Source of the DNA: Gammaproteobacteria bacterium
GTDB taxonomy: Bacteria > Pseudomonadota > Gammaproteobacteria > Steroidobacterales > Rariloculaceae
Length of the DNA stretch: 64,000 nucleotides
Assembly (NCBI GenBank): GCA_022820625.1
Contig: JAJEFE010000062.1
Coordinates: 1 to 64,000 of the forward strand
Reading direction: 5' to 3'
In this document: positions 28,421-37,151 of the stretch, piece by piece
How positions within the stretch are numbered: position 1 is the stretch's first letter
How the letters are laid out: each line of letters opens with the position of its first letter
The notes under the pieces: model-generated
Database searches by the model: none
What the model was told of the DNA's origin: nothing
What the model saw: the letters and a program-made list of their open reading frames with translations, nothing else
Position numbers and translations under genes: made by a program

Positions 28421-29446
28421 ATGATCAATGCCGCCATTGTGGGCATGGGCTGGTGGGGACAAACCCTGGTGGAGTCCGTCTCCGGCAACAGCAACAAGAT
28501 TCGATTTGTAACAGGTGTTGCGAGAAAAGCAACCGAGCAACTGGAAGCGTTTACCGGCGAGCATGGACTGGCGTTCGTTCATGACTACGAAGAGGTACTC
28601 GCCGACCCGAATATCGACGCCGTGGTCCTGGCCACTCCCCACTCGGTGCACGCGGATCAGGTCGTGGCGGCCGCCGCGGCCGGCAAACACGTGTTCTGCG
28701 AGAAACCCTTCGCTCTGCGCAAGGCGTCCGCCGAGCGCGCCGTGGCGGCCACCGAAAAGGCCAGCGTGACCCTGGGCCTGGGCTACAACCGCCGCCTGCA
28801 CCCGGAAATGACGAAGCTGCGCGAGCAGATCGGGTCCGGAGAGCTTGGCGAGATCCTGCACTGCGAAGCCAACATGACGTTTCCCAACGCGCTGTATCTG
28901 TCGCCGGATGCCTGGAGGGCGAGCCGGGATGAGACGCCATGCGGTGGGCTGACCCCCATGGGGGTGCATGCGGTCGACGGCATGATCGATCTGTGCGGCG
29001 AGATCGACGAGGTGTATTGCCAGAGCTTCAGGCGCGCCGTCGCCGTGGACGCCGACGACACCACGTCGATGCTGTTTCGCATGAAGGCCGGAATGTCCGG
29101 TTATCTGGCCACGATGACGGCCACGGGCGGAGGATTCAGCTTCCAGGTGTTCGGCTCGAAGGGATTCGTCAGGCTGGAGGGCATGACCCACATCGCCGGT
29201 GCGCCCTCGGAGGAACGGCGCAAGCGGTGCTTCGGCACCTGCTACTTCAAGCCGGTCAAGGGTCCGCTGCAGTCGTGGGAGGCCGACCAGGTCGATATCG
29301 TGCAAGCCGTCCTGGAACGGTTCGCGGATGCCGTGGACGGCACCCGACCTTTCCTGATTTCCACCCAGGAGATGATTCATGGCGCCGCGGTGACGGAAAC
29401 CATAGTAAAGTCCGCGGCATCCCATCAAATCGAGAAGGTGGTTTGA
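28421..29446 (+). CDS. Gfo/Idh/MocA-family NAD(P)-dependent oxidoreductase
   Basis: The 341-residue protein starts with a Rossmann fold (INAAIVGMGWWGQTLVESV), then DAVVLATPHSVHADQVV and the family hallmark GKHVFCEKPFAL, where Glu-Lys-Pro supplies the catalytic lysine. The C-terminal beta-sheet domain binds the substrate, usually a sugar, inositol or hydroxy acid. The ATG follows TGGAG. It is the first gene rightward from the palindromic operator and is followed on the same strand by the M24 and dehydrogenase genes. Confidence 0.88.
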   Translation: MINAAIVGMGWWGQTLVESVSGNSNKIRFVTGVARKATEQLEAFTGEHGLAFVHDYEEVLADPNIDAVVLATPHSVHADQVVAAAAAGKHVFCEKPFALRKASAERAVAATEKASVTLGLGYNRRLHPEMTKLREQIGSGELGEILHCEANMTFPNALYLSPDAWRASRDETPCGGLTPMGVHAVDGMIDLCGEIDEVYCQSFRRAVAVDADDTTSMLFRMKAGMSGYLATMTATGGGFSFQVFGSKGFVRLEGMTHIAGAPSEERRKRCFGTCYFKPVKGPLQSWEADQVDIVQAVLERFADAVDGTRPFLISTQEMIHGAAVTETIVKSAASHQIEKVV

Positions 29447-29548
29447 TCGACTGCCGGGGACGTTGACGACTGAAACACGGCCAGCGGACCTTTCACACAG
29501 ATCACGAACTCAGACACTCAGACAACGGATTTACCAAGGAGACTCGCG

Positions 29549-30781
29549 GTGAGAGAAGGCACAGTTGGAATGATGCAGGTGGACTATGAGCAGCGGATGG
29601 ACATGGACCGCATGCGGGAACACCGCGTATCGCGCATCAAGAAATACATGGACGAGTTCGACGTGGAATGCCTGCTGCTGTTCGACACCAGCAACAAGCG
29701 CTACGCCACCTCCACCGCCGTGGCCTCGCCGGAAGTGGACAACATGGGACGTTACGCCATCGTGCCGCGCGACGGGTATCCCCATATATTCGGTTTCGGC
29801 TCCGAGGTCGCCGCCGAAAAGCTCTATTGCCCCTGGGTCGCCGAGACCACATTTCCGGCCCACGGCACCATGCACGGCGCCCTGCCCATGGCCTGGAAAT
29901 GCTACGAGGGTTTCCTCAAGGACCTCGACATGGTCCTGGACAACCACGGCATGGACAAGAAGAAGGTCCGTATCGGCGTGGACATCGTCGAGTCCCAGAT
30001 CATCCTGGCGCTGCTGGAGAACGGCTACAACATCACCGACGGCCAGGGCGTGATGCAGTATGCCCGGGCCATCAAGAACGAAGACGAGATCATGTGCCTG
30101 AAGCACGGCGCGGCGATCGTCGATGCGGCCTTCCACAAGATCGCGCAGACAATTGCGCCGGGGGTCAAGGAAAACGACCTGCAGGCGGTGGCCTCCTACG
30201 AAATGCACCGCTTGGGCGCCCAGTGGGTCCACAACGTGCAGGTCACAACCGGCAATCGGACCCATCCCCACCCTCACCTGAGTTCGGACCGCCTGATTCA
30301 GCCGGGGGACATGATCTTCATGGACATCGTCTGCATGTTCAACGGCTACCACACCTGCGTGTACCGCTGTTTCTGCTGCGGCAAGCCCAACCAGAAGCAA
30401 CTGGACATTCACAAGCGTTGCCTTGAGTACCAGCTTGCCGGAATCGAGGCCGTCAAGCCGGGTGTGACCAGCGCGGACGTTGCCGCCGTGTGGCCGGACC
30501 ACAAGGCCATGGGCGCCCGCAGCGAGCACGAGGTCTTCGGGCTGCAGTACGGACACGGACTCGGCGTCGGGCTGTGGGAGTTCCCCATCATCTCCCGCGC
30601 CTACAGCTTCGATCATCCGGTTGAGATCGAGCCGGGCATGTGCTTCGCGCTGGAGACTTACGCGGGCATCGGCTACGACGGCGTGCGGCTGGAAGACGAG
30701 GTCGTGGTTACGGAAACCGGCATTGAAGTCATCACCAAGTTCCCGACCGATGAACTTTTCGGTTGCGGAATGAACTACTAG
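29549..30781 (+). CDS. M24-fold (creatinase/aminopeptidase) protein with altered metal site
   Basis: The 410-residue protein has the two-domain creatinase/prolidase architecture. Four of the five metal ligands are recognisable: Asp259 (FMDIV), His336 (YGHGLG), Glu369 (CFALETYAG) and Glu382 (VRLEDEVV). At the fifth, eleven residues after the first Asp where M24 enzymes keep Asp, it has Cys270 (NGYHTCVYRCFCCG). The family also includes non-peptidase enzymes such as creatinase and the DMSP lyase DddP, so peptide cleavage should not be assumed. The start is GTG with AAGGAG upstream. The next gene begins nine bases after the stop. Confidence 0.75.
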   Translation: MREGTVGMMQVDYEQRMDMDRMREHRVSRIKKYMDEFDVECLLLFDTSNKRYATSTAVASPEVDNMGRYAIVPRDGYPHIFGFGSEVAAEKLYCPWVAETTFPAHGTMHGALPMAWKCYEGFLKDLDMVLDNHGMDKKKVRIGVDIVESQIILALLENGYNITDGQGVMQYARAIKNEDEIMCLKHGAAIVDAAFHKIAQTIAPGVKENDLQAVASYEMHRLGAQWVHNVQVTTGNRTHPHPHLSSDRLIQPGDMIFMDIVCMFNGYHTCVYRCFCCGKPNQKQLDIHKRCLEYQLAGIEAVKPGVTSADVAAVWPDHKAMGARSEHEVFGLQYGHGLGVGLWEFPIISRAYSFDHPVEIEPGMCFALETYAGIGYDGVRLEDEVVVTETGIEVITKFPTDELFGCGMNY

Positions 30782-30790
30782 CCGAAGCCC

Positions 30791-31849
30791 ATGAGCACGC
30801 TGAAGATCGCCCTGATCCCGGGTGACGGGATCGGCAAGGAAGTCATGCCCGAGGGTGTGCGGGTCCTGGAAGCCGCGGCGGCCGGCCATGGCATCGACTT
30901 CCAGTGGCAGGAGTTCGACTGGTCGTGCGAGCGGTACCTGAAAACCGGCGCAATGATGCCGGCGGACGGCATCGAGACGCTCAGCGCCTTCGACGCCATC
31001 TATCTCGGCGCGGTCGGCTTTCCCACGGTGGCCGACCACGTCTCCCTCTGGGGCCTTCTGATCCCGATCCGGCGCGAGTTCGACCAGTACATCAACCTGC
31101 GTCCCGTGAGGCTGTTCGACGGCGTGCCCTGCCCGCTGGCCGGCAAGAAGGCCGGCGACATCGATTTCTACGTGGTGCGGGAGAATGTCGAGGGCGAGTA
31201 TTCGGCCATCGGCGGGGTTCAGTACCAGGGAACCGAGAACGAGATCGTCGTACAGCAGAGCGTCTTCACCCGGCACGGAGTCGACCGCGTCGTCAAATAC
31301 GCCTACGAACTGGCCAACTCACGTTCGGCGAAGCACCTGACCTCGGCAACGAAGTCCAATGGGATCATTCATTCGATGCCCTACTGGGATGCGCGGGTCA
31401 AGGCGATGGGCGAGCACTATCCGGACGTGAACGTGGACCAGTTCCACATCGACATTCTCACCGCAAACTTCGTGCGCATGCCGGAGCACTTCGATGTCGT
31501 GGTCGGCAGCAACCTGTTCGGCGACATCCTTTCCGACCTGGGACCCGCATGCACCGGGACAATCGCCATCGCTCCCTCGGCGAACATGAACCCCGAGAAG
31601 GTGCATCCGTCCATGTTCGAGCCGGTCCACGGCTCGGCGCCGGATATCGTCGGCCAGGGCATCGCCAATCCCATCGGCACCATCTGGGCCGGGGCGATGA
31701 TGCTCCAGCACCTGGGACATCCGGCCGTTCACGACGCCATCCTCGGGGCCATCGAACGCGTATTGCGGGACGGCAAACGGCTGACACCGGATATGGGCGG
31801 CAAGGCCACGACGCAATCGCTGGGCAAGGCCATCGCAGCCTCGGTCTAG
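30791..31849 (+). CDS. Tartrate/D-malate/isopropylmalate-type dehydrogenase
   Basis: The 352-residue NAD-dependent beta-decarboxylating dehydrogenase starts KIALIPGDGIGKEVMPEGVR. The substrate loop VSLWGLLIPIRREFDQYINL resembles tartrate and D-malate dehydrogenases (TtuC/DmlA) more than LeuB, and DFYVVRENVEGEYS, VVGSNLFGDILSDLG and FEPVHGSAPDI are family signatures. It probably oxidises and decarboxylates a 2,3-hydroxy acid. It sits nine bases after the M24 gene with a weak ribosome-binding site, so it is likely co-translated with it. No leuC or leuD is present, which argues against leucine synthesis. Confidence 0.85.
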   Translation: MSTLKIALIPGDGIGKEVMPEGVRVLEAAAAGHGIDFQWQEFDWSCERYLKTGAMMPADGIETLSAFDAIYLGAVGFPTVADHVSLWGLLIPIRREFDQYINLRPVRLFDGVPCPLAGKKAGDIDFYVVRENVEGEYSAIGGVQYQGTENEIVVQQSVFTRHGVDRVVKYAYELANSRSAKHLTSATKSNGIIHSMPYWDARVKAMGEHYPDVNVDQFHIDILTANFVRMPEHFDVVVGSNLFGDILSDLGPACTGTIAIAPSANMNPEKVHPSMFEPVHGSAPDIVGQGIANPIGTIWAGAMMLQHLGHPAVHDAILGAIERVLRDGKRLTPDMGGKATTQSLGKAIAASV

Positions 31850-31982
31850 GTATTTTCGCAGCGGGCCCGCTGCGCTGACGCGCAGGGACCCGGAGGGCAA
31901 TTCCTGGCAAGCCTGCGTCGGCAACCCGGGGGCCGCGTGCCGCGGTGCGGTACAGTGGCGACGGAGGGCAAATTGATTCCGG

Positions 31983-32399
31983 ATGGCCAGAATGCAGATC
32001 CAACGCCGCCAACTCTGGCTGGTGCTCCTGGTGGAGACGGTGTTTCTGGGCGTCCTTGCGGTTTGGGTACTGATTCGCCTGGACCGCATCTTCGAGCCCG
32101 TCAGCGTGCTCGTCGCGCTCGCGATCATCGTCATCGGCGATGTGATCGCGGTAGTCCTGATGCAGGCGTTCGCGCCTACCCGGATCACTTTCTCGGCGGG
32201 CGAAGGCGAGTCGACCGGACACGCCGTGGACGGATTCGGCTCGAGCGACCGTGGGCATGTCGTGATTGCGGGTGAAAAGTGGTCTGCGCGACGCCAGGGG
32301 GCGCGTCAAGTAGTGCCTGGCGACACTGTTCGGGTCGTTTCGCGCCGGGGATTGATTCTGATCGTGGAACAGGCGCCGGCCGACACTCGAGAATCGTGA
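31983..32399 (+). CDS. NfeD-like membrane protein
   Basis: The 138-residue protein has two hydrophobic helices (LWLVLLVETVFLGVLAVWVL; VSVLVALAIIVIGDVIAVVL) and a C-terminal OB-fold resembling NfeD: GHVVIAGEKWSARRQGARQ, VVPGDTVRVVSRRGLILIVE. NfeD proteins associate with stomatin-like partners in membrane quality control, but no stomatin/SlpA gene is nearby. A candidate -10 (TACAGT) lies about 30 bp upstream. An ATG three codons later is an alternative start. Confidence 0.65.
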   Translation: MARMQIQRRQLWLVLLVETVFLGVLAVWVLIRLDRIFEPVSVLVALAIIVIGDVIAVVLMQAFAPTRITFSAGEGESTGHAVDGFGSSDRGHVVIAGEKWSARRQGARQVVPGDTVRVVSRRGLILIVEQAPADTRES

Positions 32400-32533
32400 C
32401 CGTGCAATCAGGCACAACCGTCACATCACGTTCAACAACGGAACCGCCGCCCCCAGGCATTTGATATGCTGCAATACGGCTGCCGAATGGCAACGGCGGC
32501 GACTCCAAATGGCTTGAACGGAGATTCGCGACT

Positions 32534-33373
32534 ATGGCTGGTTCCGACCGGATTGCAGATACAGTGCCGATGCGGTTAACGGCATGCGCCCTGCTTGCAG
32601 TTGCGGCGTCTCTTGCGGCTCCCATTCCCTTGCCGGCGCAGGACGCTGAAGGCGCCGCCCTTCCCGACTGGAGCGGTGTCTGGCAGATGACCAGCAACAC
32701 GGTCTTCGACCAGGCGACCGTGGATCCCCCCGGAGGCAGCTCCAATGCCCCGGGTACGCGCGAGTATCCGCCCTACAACGACGAATGGGAAGCGAAATAC
32801 GCCGCCAACCGCGAACGGGTCCGGCGTGGCGAGTTCCCCGATCCCATCACGACCTGCGGCACGCCGGCCGGATTCCCCAGGATGATGAACCTGCCCGCCG
32901 GTATCGAGTTCATCGTCAAGCCGGAACAGGTCTGGATCATCACGGAGGACGGTCCGAACATCCTGCGGATCTACACCGACGGCCGCAGCCACCCCGCCCC
33001 CGAAGACAGATGGCCGACCTACAGCGGTGAATCCGTCGGCCACTGGGAGGGCGACACGCTGGTTTTCGAAACCATCAGTCTCAAGGGCGATGGCGATACC
33101 ATTCTGGACCGAACGGGACTCGTCCTGAGCACGCAAGCCAGGATTGTCACCCGCCTGAACAGGATCGGGGACGGTCTCATGGAAGCGCAGTTCACCATCG
33201 AGGATCCCGAAGCGCTGACGGCGCCCTGGCGCGTCGCAAAGCAATACCGCAAGCTGGAGCCCGGCACGCGAATGATCGAATTCGCCTGCGCGGAGAACAA
33301 TCGCAACCCGGTCGATACCGCGGGCAGAACGCTTACCCTCGACCGGGAGGGCAACATACTGGACGATCTTTGA
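32534..33373 (+). CDS. Secreted protein of unknown function, paralogue of 38213 and 39393
   Basis: The 279-residue product has a signal peptide (MRLTACALLAVAASLAAPIP, from an internal Met at codon 13, ending LPAQ). I chose the ATG at 32534 because GGAG precedes it. The mature protein begins LPDWSGVWQM and contains SVGHWEGDTLVFETISLKG, a motif shared with two other proteins of the window. No catalytic motif is obvious. A DUF6152-like gene follows after 40 bp, and the same pairing recurs at 39 kb. Confidence 0.72.
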   Translation: MAGSDRIADTVPMRLTACALLAVAASLAAPIPLPAQDAEGAALPDWSGVWQMTSNTVFDQATVDPPGGSSNAPGTREYPPYNDEWEAKYAANRERVRRGEFPDPITTCGTPAGFPRMMNLPAGIEFIVKPEQVWIITEDGPNILRIYTDGRSHPAPEDRWPTYSGESVGHWEGDTLVFETISLKGDGDTILDRTGLVLSTQARIVTRLNRIGDGLMEAQFTIEDPEALTAPWRVAKQYRKLEPGTRMIEFACAENNRNPVDTAGRTLTLDREGNILDDL

Positions 33374-33413
33374 ACGTGTCTGCGAACTCGCAATACCACC
33401 TGGAGCGACTGAC

Positions 33414-33794
33414 ATGAATGCAAGTAAAGCGCTGCCAATCTCGATCGGATGCATCCTCGCGGGATTCGCACTCGCGAGTTCCGCCCATCACGCCGCAACC
33501 ATGTTCGATCGCGGGCAAACCGTCGAATTGTCCGGCGAAATCGTCGAGTTTCAGTGGACCTCACCCCACGTCTGGATCCAGATCAACGTCGAGAACGAGT
33601 CCGGCGAGGTCGTGGAGTGGAGCGTGGAAGGCAGCGTACCCAACCGGCTCTACCGCGCGGGCTGGCGTCCGACCACCTTCAGGCCCGGCGACCGAGTCAC
33701 GATTCGCGGGGCGCCCATGCGCAACGGAGCGCCGGCCGCCCTGTTCATCGGCGCCAGGCTGGCCGACGGCTCGACGCTCGGCCGATTCGAATAA
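33414..33794 (+). CDS. DUF6152-like small secreted protein
   Basis: The 126-residue protein has a signal peptide (ending ALASSAHH) and starts its mature part with a His-His pair. Core segments are VELSGEIVEFQWTSPHVWIQ, VEWSVEGSVPNRLYRAGW and FRPGDRVTIRGAPMRNG, which read as a small beta-barrel. The paralogue at 39004 shows the same pattern (HHSIALQYD, RIVEMEWRNPHSWL, LYRRGWRRDDL). I recall the family as DUF6152; function is unknown. GGAG lies upstream of the ATG. It follows the secreted partner gene after 40 bp. Confidence 0.72.
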   Translation: MNASKALPISIGCILAGFALASSAHHAATMFDRGQTVELSGEIVEFQWTSPHVWIQINVENESGEVVEWSVEGSVPNRLYRAGWRPTTFRPGDRVTIRGAPMRNGAPAALFIGARLADGSTLGRFE

Positions 33795-33868
33795 CCTGCA
33801 GGAAATCGATTCAAATCCGTTAGCGCCACCGGCAGCAAGCACAGTTCGTTGACTGCCGCACAGGCAAA

Positions 33869-33897
33869 CGGCCGGTCAGCTCAGCGCTGGCCGGCCG
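33869..33897. terminator. Hairpin between converging genes
   Basis: A 12-bp stem with one G-T wobble (CGGCCGGTCAGC / GCTGGCCGGCCG) and a 5-base loop lies between the ends of the DUF6152-like gene and the TonB receptor gene, which converge. It probably terminates transcription from both sides although it lacks a T-run. Confidence 0.5.
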
Positions 33898-33921
33898 CCG
33901 CATTTCGCGCCAATGACGCGA

Positions 33922-36870
33922 TCAGGGATCGAACGACTGCCTGTACTGTAAACCGTACTCCCTGAGCCGCCGGAAGAATCGGGCGCCCTGGGTCTCCGGT
34001 GGCTCGGTGGCAAACAGGTTCCGCACGGAGAAGTTCAGACTGGCACCGTTGTTGAAGCGATGGATGTAGTTCGCGGAGATGATCCACTGTCCTTCTTCAT
34101 GATTGAAGATCGACTTGTCCTCCTCCGAGAGGTCCTCGTACTGCGCGTTCAGGCCGTCGCGATAGTTGGCGTTCAACCGCAGCGTATGGTCGCCCCGGAT
34201 GGTCAGCAACAGCGGCATATTGCCCTGCCAGTGCGGCATGGAGGTCACGCCGTTGAATCCGCCGCCCATCCCGACGGTGGCATTGATATTGCGTCCGATG
34301 GCGTCACAGACGAACTCTTCACACAGAACTTCCACTCCGGCGCCCATCAGCGCATTCGGGAATTCATACTTCAGGGTGAAGGATGCCTGCGGCGTGAACC
34401 TCAGCGCTCCCCAGGCAGTGTCGAAATTCAACGCGGCGCGGACGTCGAGAAACTCGGCATCGAGGTAGCCCAAGTTGTCGACAAAGCCGACGATTCGAGC
34501 GACATTATCGATGGTTATCGGCGCGTTCGGATCGCGGGGCACCGCGCAACCTCCGTTTTCGACCGACACGTACTGGATCAATCCCCGGCTCAGTTGCGGA
34601 ATGCCGTTGGCGTTTGTGTTCAGACAAGCCGCCGCGTTCATGACCGTGGGCGCCGTCGGGGTCACGATCCGGTCCTGGAAATCAAAGGCCACCCAGGTCG
34701 CGCCGACGCTGTGGTTGTCCGTGATGTCGTAATCGAAACCGATGGAAAGATTGTCCGCCGTCTGCGGCTTGACGTCCGGGTTGGACGCAATCTCGTAGAT
34801 GAAGGAAATCCCGCCCATCGCGCCGTAACTCATGCCTCCCACGGTCACGTTGGCCATGTTCATGCCCTGAATGATCTGGCTGGCGGAGGAGTGGACGATC
34901 GACGGCCCGCGGAACGACGTGCCGTAGGACGCGCGCAGCGTGAGATCGTCTGTCGCCGTCCAGTTCAGGGCGACCTTCGGCGTGGTCTGCGACAAACCGT
35001 TATCGTACTCCTCGTTGCGGACCGCCAACTGTACGTTCACGCTGTCCGTCAACGGCAGCGCCGCCTCGGCGAACACCGAGTTGACGCTCTGCTTGCCGCT
35101 CCAGTCGTTGAACGTGCCGACGGTGGCAAGCTGGCCCTGGTTCGCAAGCACGTCGGAATCACGTTCCATGCTCTCCCGGCGCGTGGCGACGCCCGCGGCA
35201 AGTCCGATGGGACCGCCGGCGAGTTCGCCGACCTCACCCGTGACGAGGAAATCCCCGCTGGTGAAGTTGTTCTGGAAGACGTCCAGGCGATTCGGGCTCA
35301 GCCATTCCACCATATCCCGGTCGTTGGCAAGTCCCAGAGATTCCGCATTGGGCAATCCCGCGCTCATGAACGGATTGTAGTAGTGACAGAAGCCGGCACC
35401 GGGCATCACGTCGGTATTGAACGGATCGCTAACGCCGCAGTCGGGTCCGCCGTAGCCGTTGAGCGCCAGGGGCAGGTTGGCTTTCAGCATGTCCCGGACG
35501 CCCTGGTAGGACTGGAAGTAGGCCGTCTGCACATCGAAACTCCACTCCCAGCTCCCCGTCAGCTGCCCGTCGAGGGAAAACACGGCCCGCAAGTGGTCGG
35601 CCCGCGTGAAGGCGTCGAATTCCTCGCCGTAGGGCAACGTCTCGGCTTCCATGTAGACAGGCACGCTCATGCCCATGGCGGTACCGAACGAGCGAATCAT
35701 GCTCTTTGCACGAACGTAGCCGGGGTTGTGGGTGGGAATGGCGTAATCGGTCCCCAGACGAATGGGCGGCACGGCCCAGGTTCTTGCGATATTGTCGCCC
35801 CAGAGGTCCGTTTCGGCGATACGCTCGCGCCCGAAATTGAGTTCGATCCCGGCCCGCAGTGCGTCGCTGAAATTGTGCTCCGCCGAGGTGTAGAGCGTCA
35901 GCAGCTTCTTGTCGTGCTGGATCACGTTTCCCGGATTGTAGCCGGAAGGCTGCGCGCAGACGGTGGCATCCGACGGGCTTGCGACCTCACGGGTGAAATC
36001 CGCGTCGACCGCCGGGTACCTGGCCAACAGCGGCGGCCCCAGTTCCGGGTTGCCGCAGTCGGGGTCCACCCATGTGCCCATGGCCGGCGCGTCAAAAGCG
36101 CCGCCCTGTATCACGGTCAGGCCTGTCCCCGTCTCGGGCGTGACGTCGGGGTCCGGGTCGTCGGCAAACTCGATATCGCCGATACCGATCCTGTCGGTCT
36201 CGGTGAACTCGATGGCAAAGATGCCGCTGGTCGTCTCGTTGCCGGCCCCCCAGATCGCGCCGAACGTATAGTCGTTGGCGTCGGTGACCGCTTCGTTGAT
36301 CCGCGTGTCGATCGAGACATCGAATCCCCTGAAGGCGTCGCGGGTGATGAAGTTCACCACGCCCGCCACCGGGTCGGAACCGAACAGCGCCGAACCGCCG
36401 TCCAGAAGGATTTCCGTGCGCCCGATGGCGATGCGGGGCACCATGGCGTTCAGGTCCGGCGACGGCCAGCCCTGCCCGTCAATGACCGAGTTGATGGAAC
36501 GGCGGCCGTTGATGACGGTGAGCGTGTTCTCGTCGCCGATGCCGCGCAGATTGACCTGGGCCGATCGCCCACCGCCCCGTACCCGCGGCTGGCCGTTGGC
36601 GCCGGTCTGCTGACCGGTATCGCCCGAGTAGTTCTGCGGCACGCTGGTCACGAAGTACTGCATCAGATCCTGGGGCGCCTCCAGCCGGATATCCTCGCCG
36701 TCGATGACGGATACCGGAGAGGGCGAATCGACCCCCGTGTAGAGATACGATCCGGTAACGACGATTTCCTCCAGCTCCTCGCCTTCCTGACCGTACGCGG
36801 TGGCGAACACCATGGCGGTCCCCAACAGGCCCGCCGTCACGCTGCGCAAGATTCTCTCTGGCTTGTCCAT
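33922..36870 (-). CDS. Large TonB-dependent outer-membrane receptor
   Basis: The 982-residue receptor has a signal peptide (ending ATAYGQ), a TonB box (LEEIVVTGSYLYTGVDSPSP) and a plug with QVNLRGIGDENTLTVINGRR and RTEILLDGGSALFGSDPVAG. The large barrel with long loops is typical of receptors for bulky organic substrates such as oligosaccharides or peptides. It ends YRQSFDP, two residues past the usual terminal aromatic. AAGGGA precedes the ATG. The amidohydrolase operon lies upstream on the same strand, 281 bp away, so it may be functionally linked to it. Confidence 0.9.
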   Translation of the reverse strand: MDKPERILRSVTAGLLGTAMVFATAYGQEGEELEEIVVTGSYLYTGVDSPSPVSVIDGEDIRLEAPQDLMQYFVTSVPQNYSGDTGQQTGANGQPRVRGGGRSAQVNLRGIGDENTLTVINGRRSINSVIDGQGWPSPDLNAMVPRIAIGRTEILLDGGSALFGSDPVAGVVNFITRDAFRGFDVSIDTRINEAVTDANDYTFGAIWGAGNETTSGIFAIEFTETDRIGIGDIEFADDPDPDVTPETGTGLTVIQGGAFDAPAMGTWVDPDCGNPELGPPLLARYPAVDADFTREVASPSDATVCAQPSGYNPGNVIQHDKKLLTLYTSAEHNFSDALRAGIELNFGRERIAETDLWGDNIARTWAVPPIRLGTDYAIPTHNPGYVRAKSMIRSFGTAMGMSVPVYMEAETLPYGEEFDAFTRADHLRAVFSLDGQLTGSWEWSFDVQTAYFQSYQGVRDMLKANLPLALNGYGGPDCGVSDPFNTDVMPGAGFCHYYNPFMSAGLPNAESLGLANDRDMVEWLSPNRLDVFQNNFTSGDFLVTGEVGELAGGPIGLAAGVATRRESMERDSDVLANQGQLATVGTFNDWSGKQSVNSVFAEAALPLTDSVNVQLAVRNEEYDNGLSQTTPKVALNWTATDDLTLRASYGTSFRGPSIVHSSASQIIQGMNMANVTVGGMSYGAMGGISFIYEIASNPDVKPQTADNLSIGFDYDITDNHSVGATWVAFDFQDRIVTPTAPTVMNAAACLNTNANGIPQLSRGLIQYVSVENGGCAVPRDPNAPITIDNVARIVGFVDNLGYLDAEFLDVRAALNFDTAWGALRFTPQASFTLKYEFPNALMGAGVEVLCEEFVCDAIGRNINATVGMGGGFNGVTSMPHWQGNMPLLLTIRGDHTLRLNANYRDGLNAQYEDLSEEDKSIFNHEEGQWIISANYIHRFNNGASLNFSVRNLFATEPPETQGARFFRRLREYGLQYRQSFDP

Positions 36871-37151
36871 TTCATCTGTTCCCTTTTTTGCCTGAAACCC
36901 CTGATACGGCTATCTCATGCCGCAACCATTACAACATGTTCATGTTCGGCGCGCATAGGATAGTACGAGTTGCGGGAAAAAGGCGATACGCAGAGGCACG
37001 GACCCCAAGTCTTTTTCATGCATTTTCGCGCTTTTTTCATGCCATCGTCGCGCACACGCAACAATGACATGACGACAAACCGAATTTCGCTGCGCAATCG
37101 ACTCGAACCGAATGCGTGGCCGCACCGATGCGGCAAACGGTTGTTCTGCTG
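36871..37151. other. Gap between receptor and amidohydrolase genes
   Basis: No gene is visible. The half next to the receptor must hold its promoter; it contains ACATGTTCATGT-like palindromic sequence near 36930 and two copies of a TTTTTCATGC motif (about 37012 and 37033). I could not identify convincing -35 and -10 boxes. Confidence 0.3.

Noticed and set aside
29549-30781. Assignment as DMSP lyase DddP, given acuI in the same window
   Set aside because: DddP keeps the second Asp ligand, which is Cys here, and acuI is 20 kb away in another context. The M24 fold alone does not support it.
34060-36963. Open frame of 967 codons on the plus strand
   Set aside because: It is antisense to the receptor gene at 33922-36870. 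The receptor has a signal peptide, plug and barrel; this frame has none.
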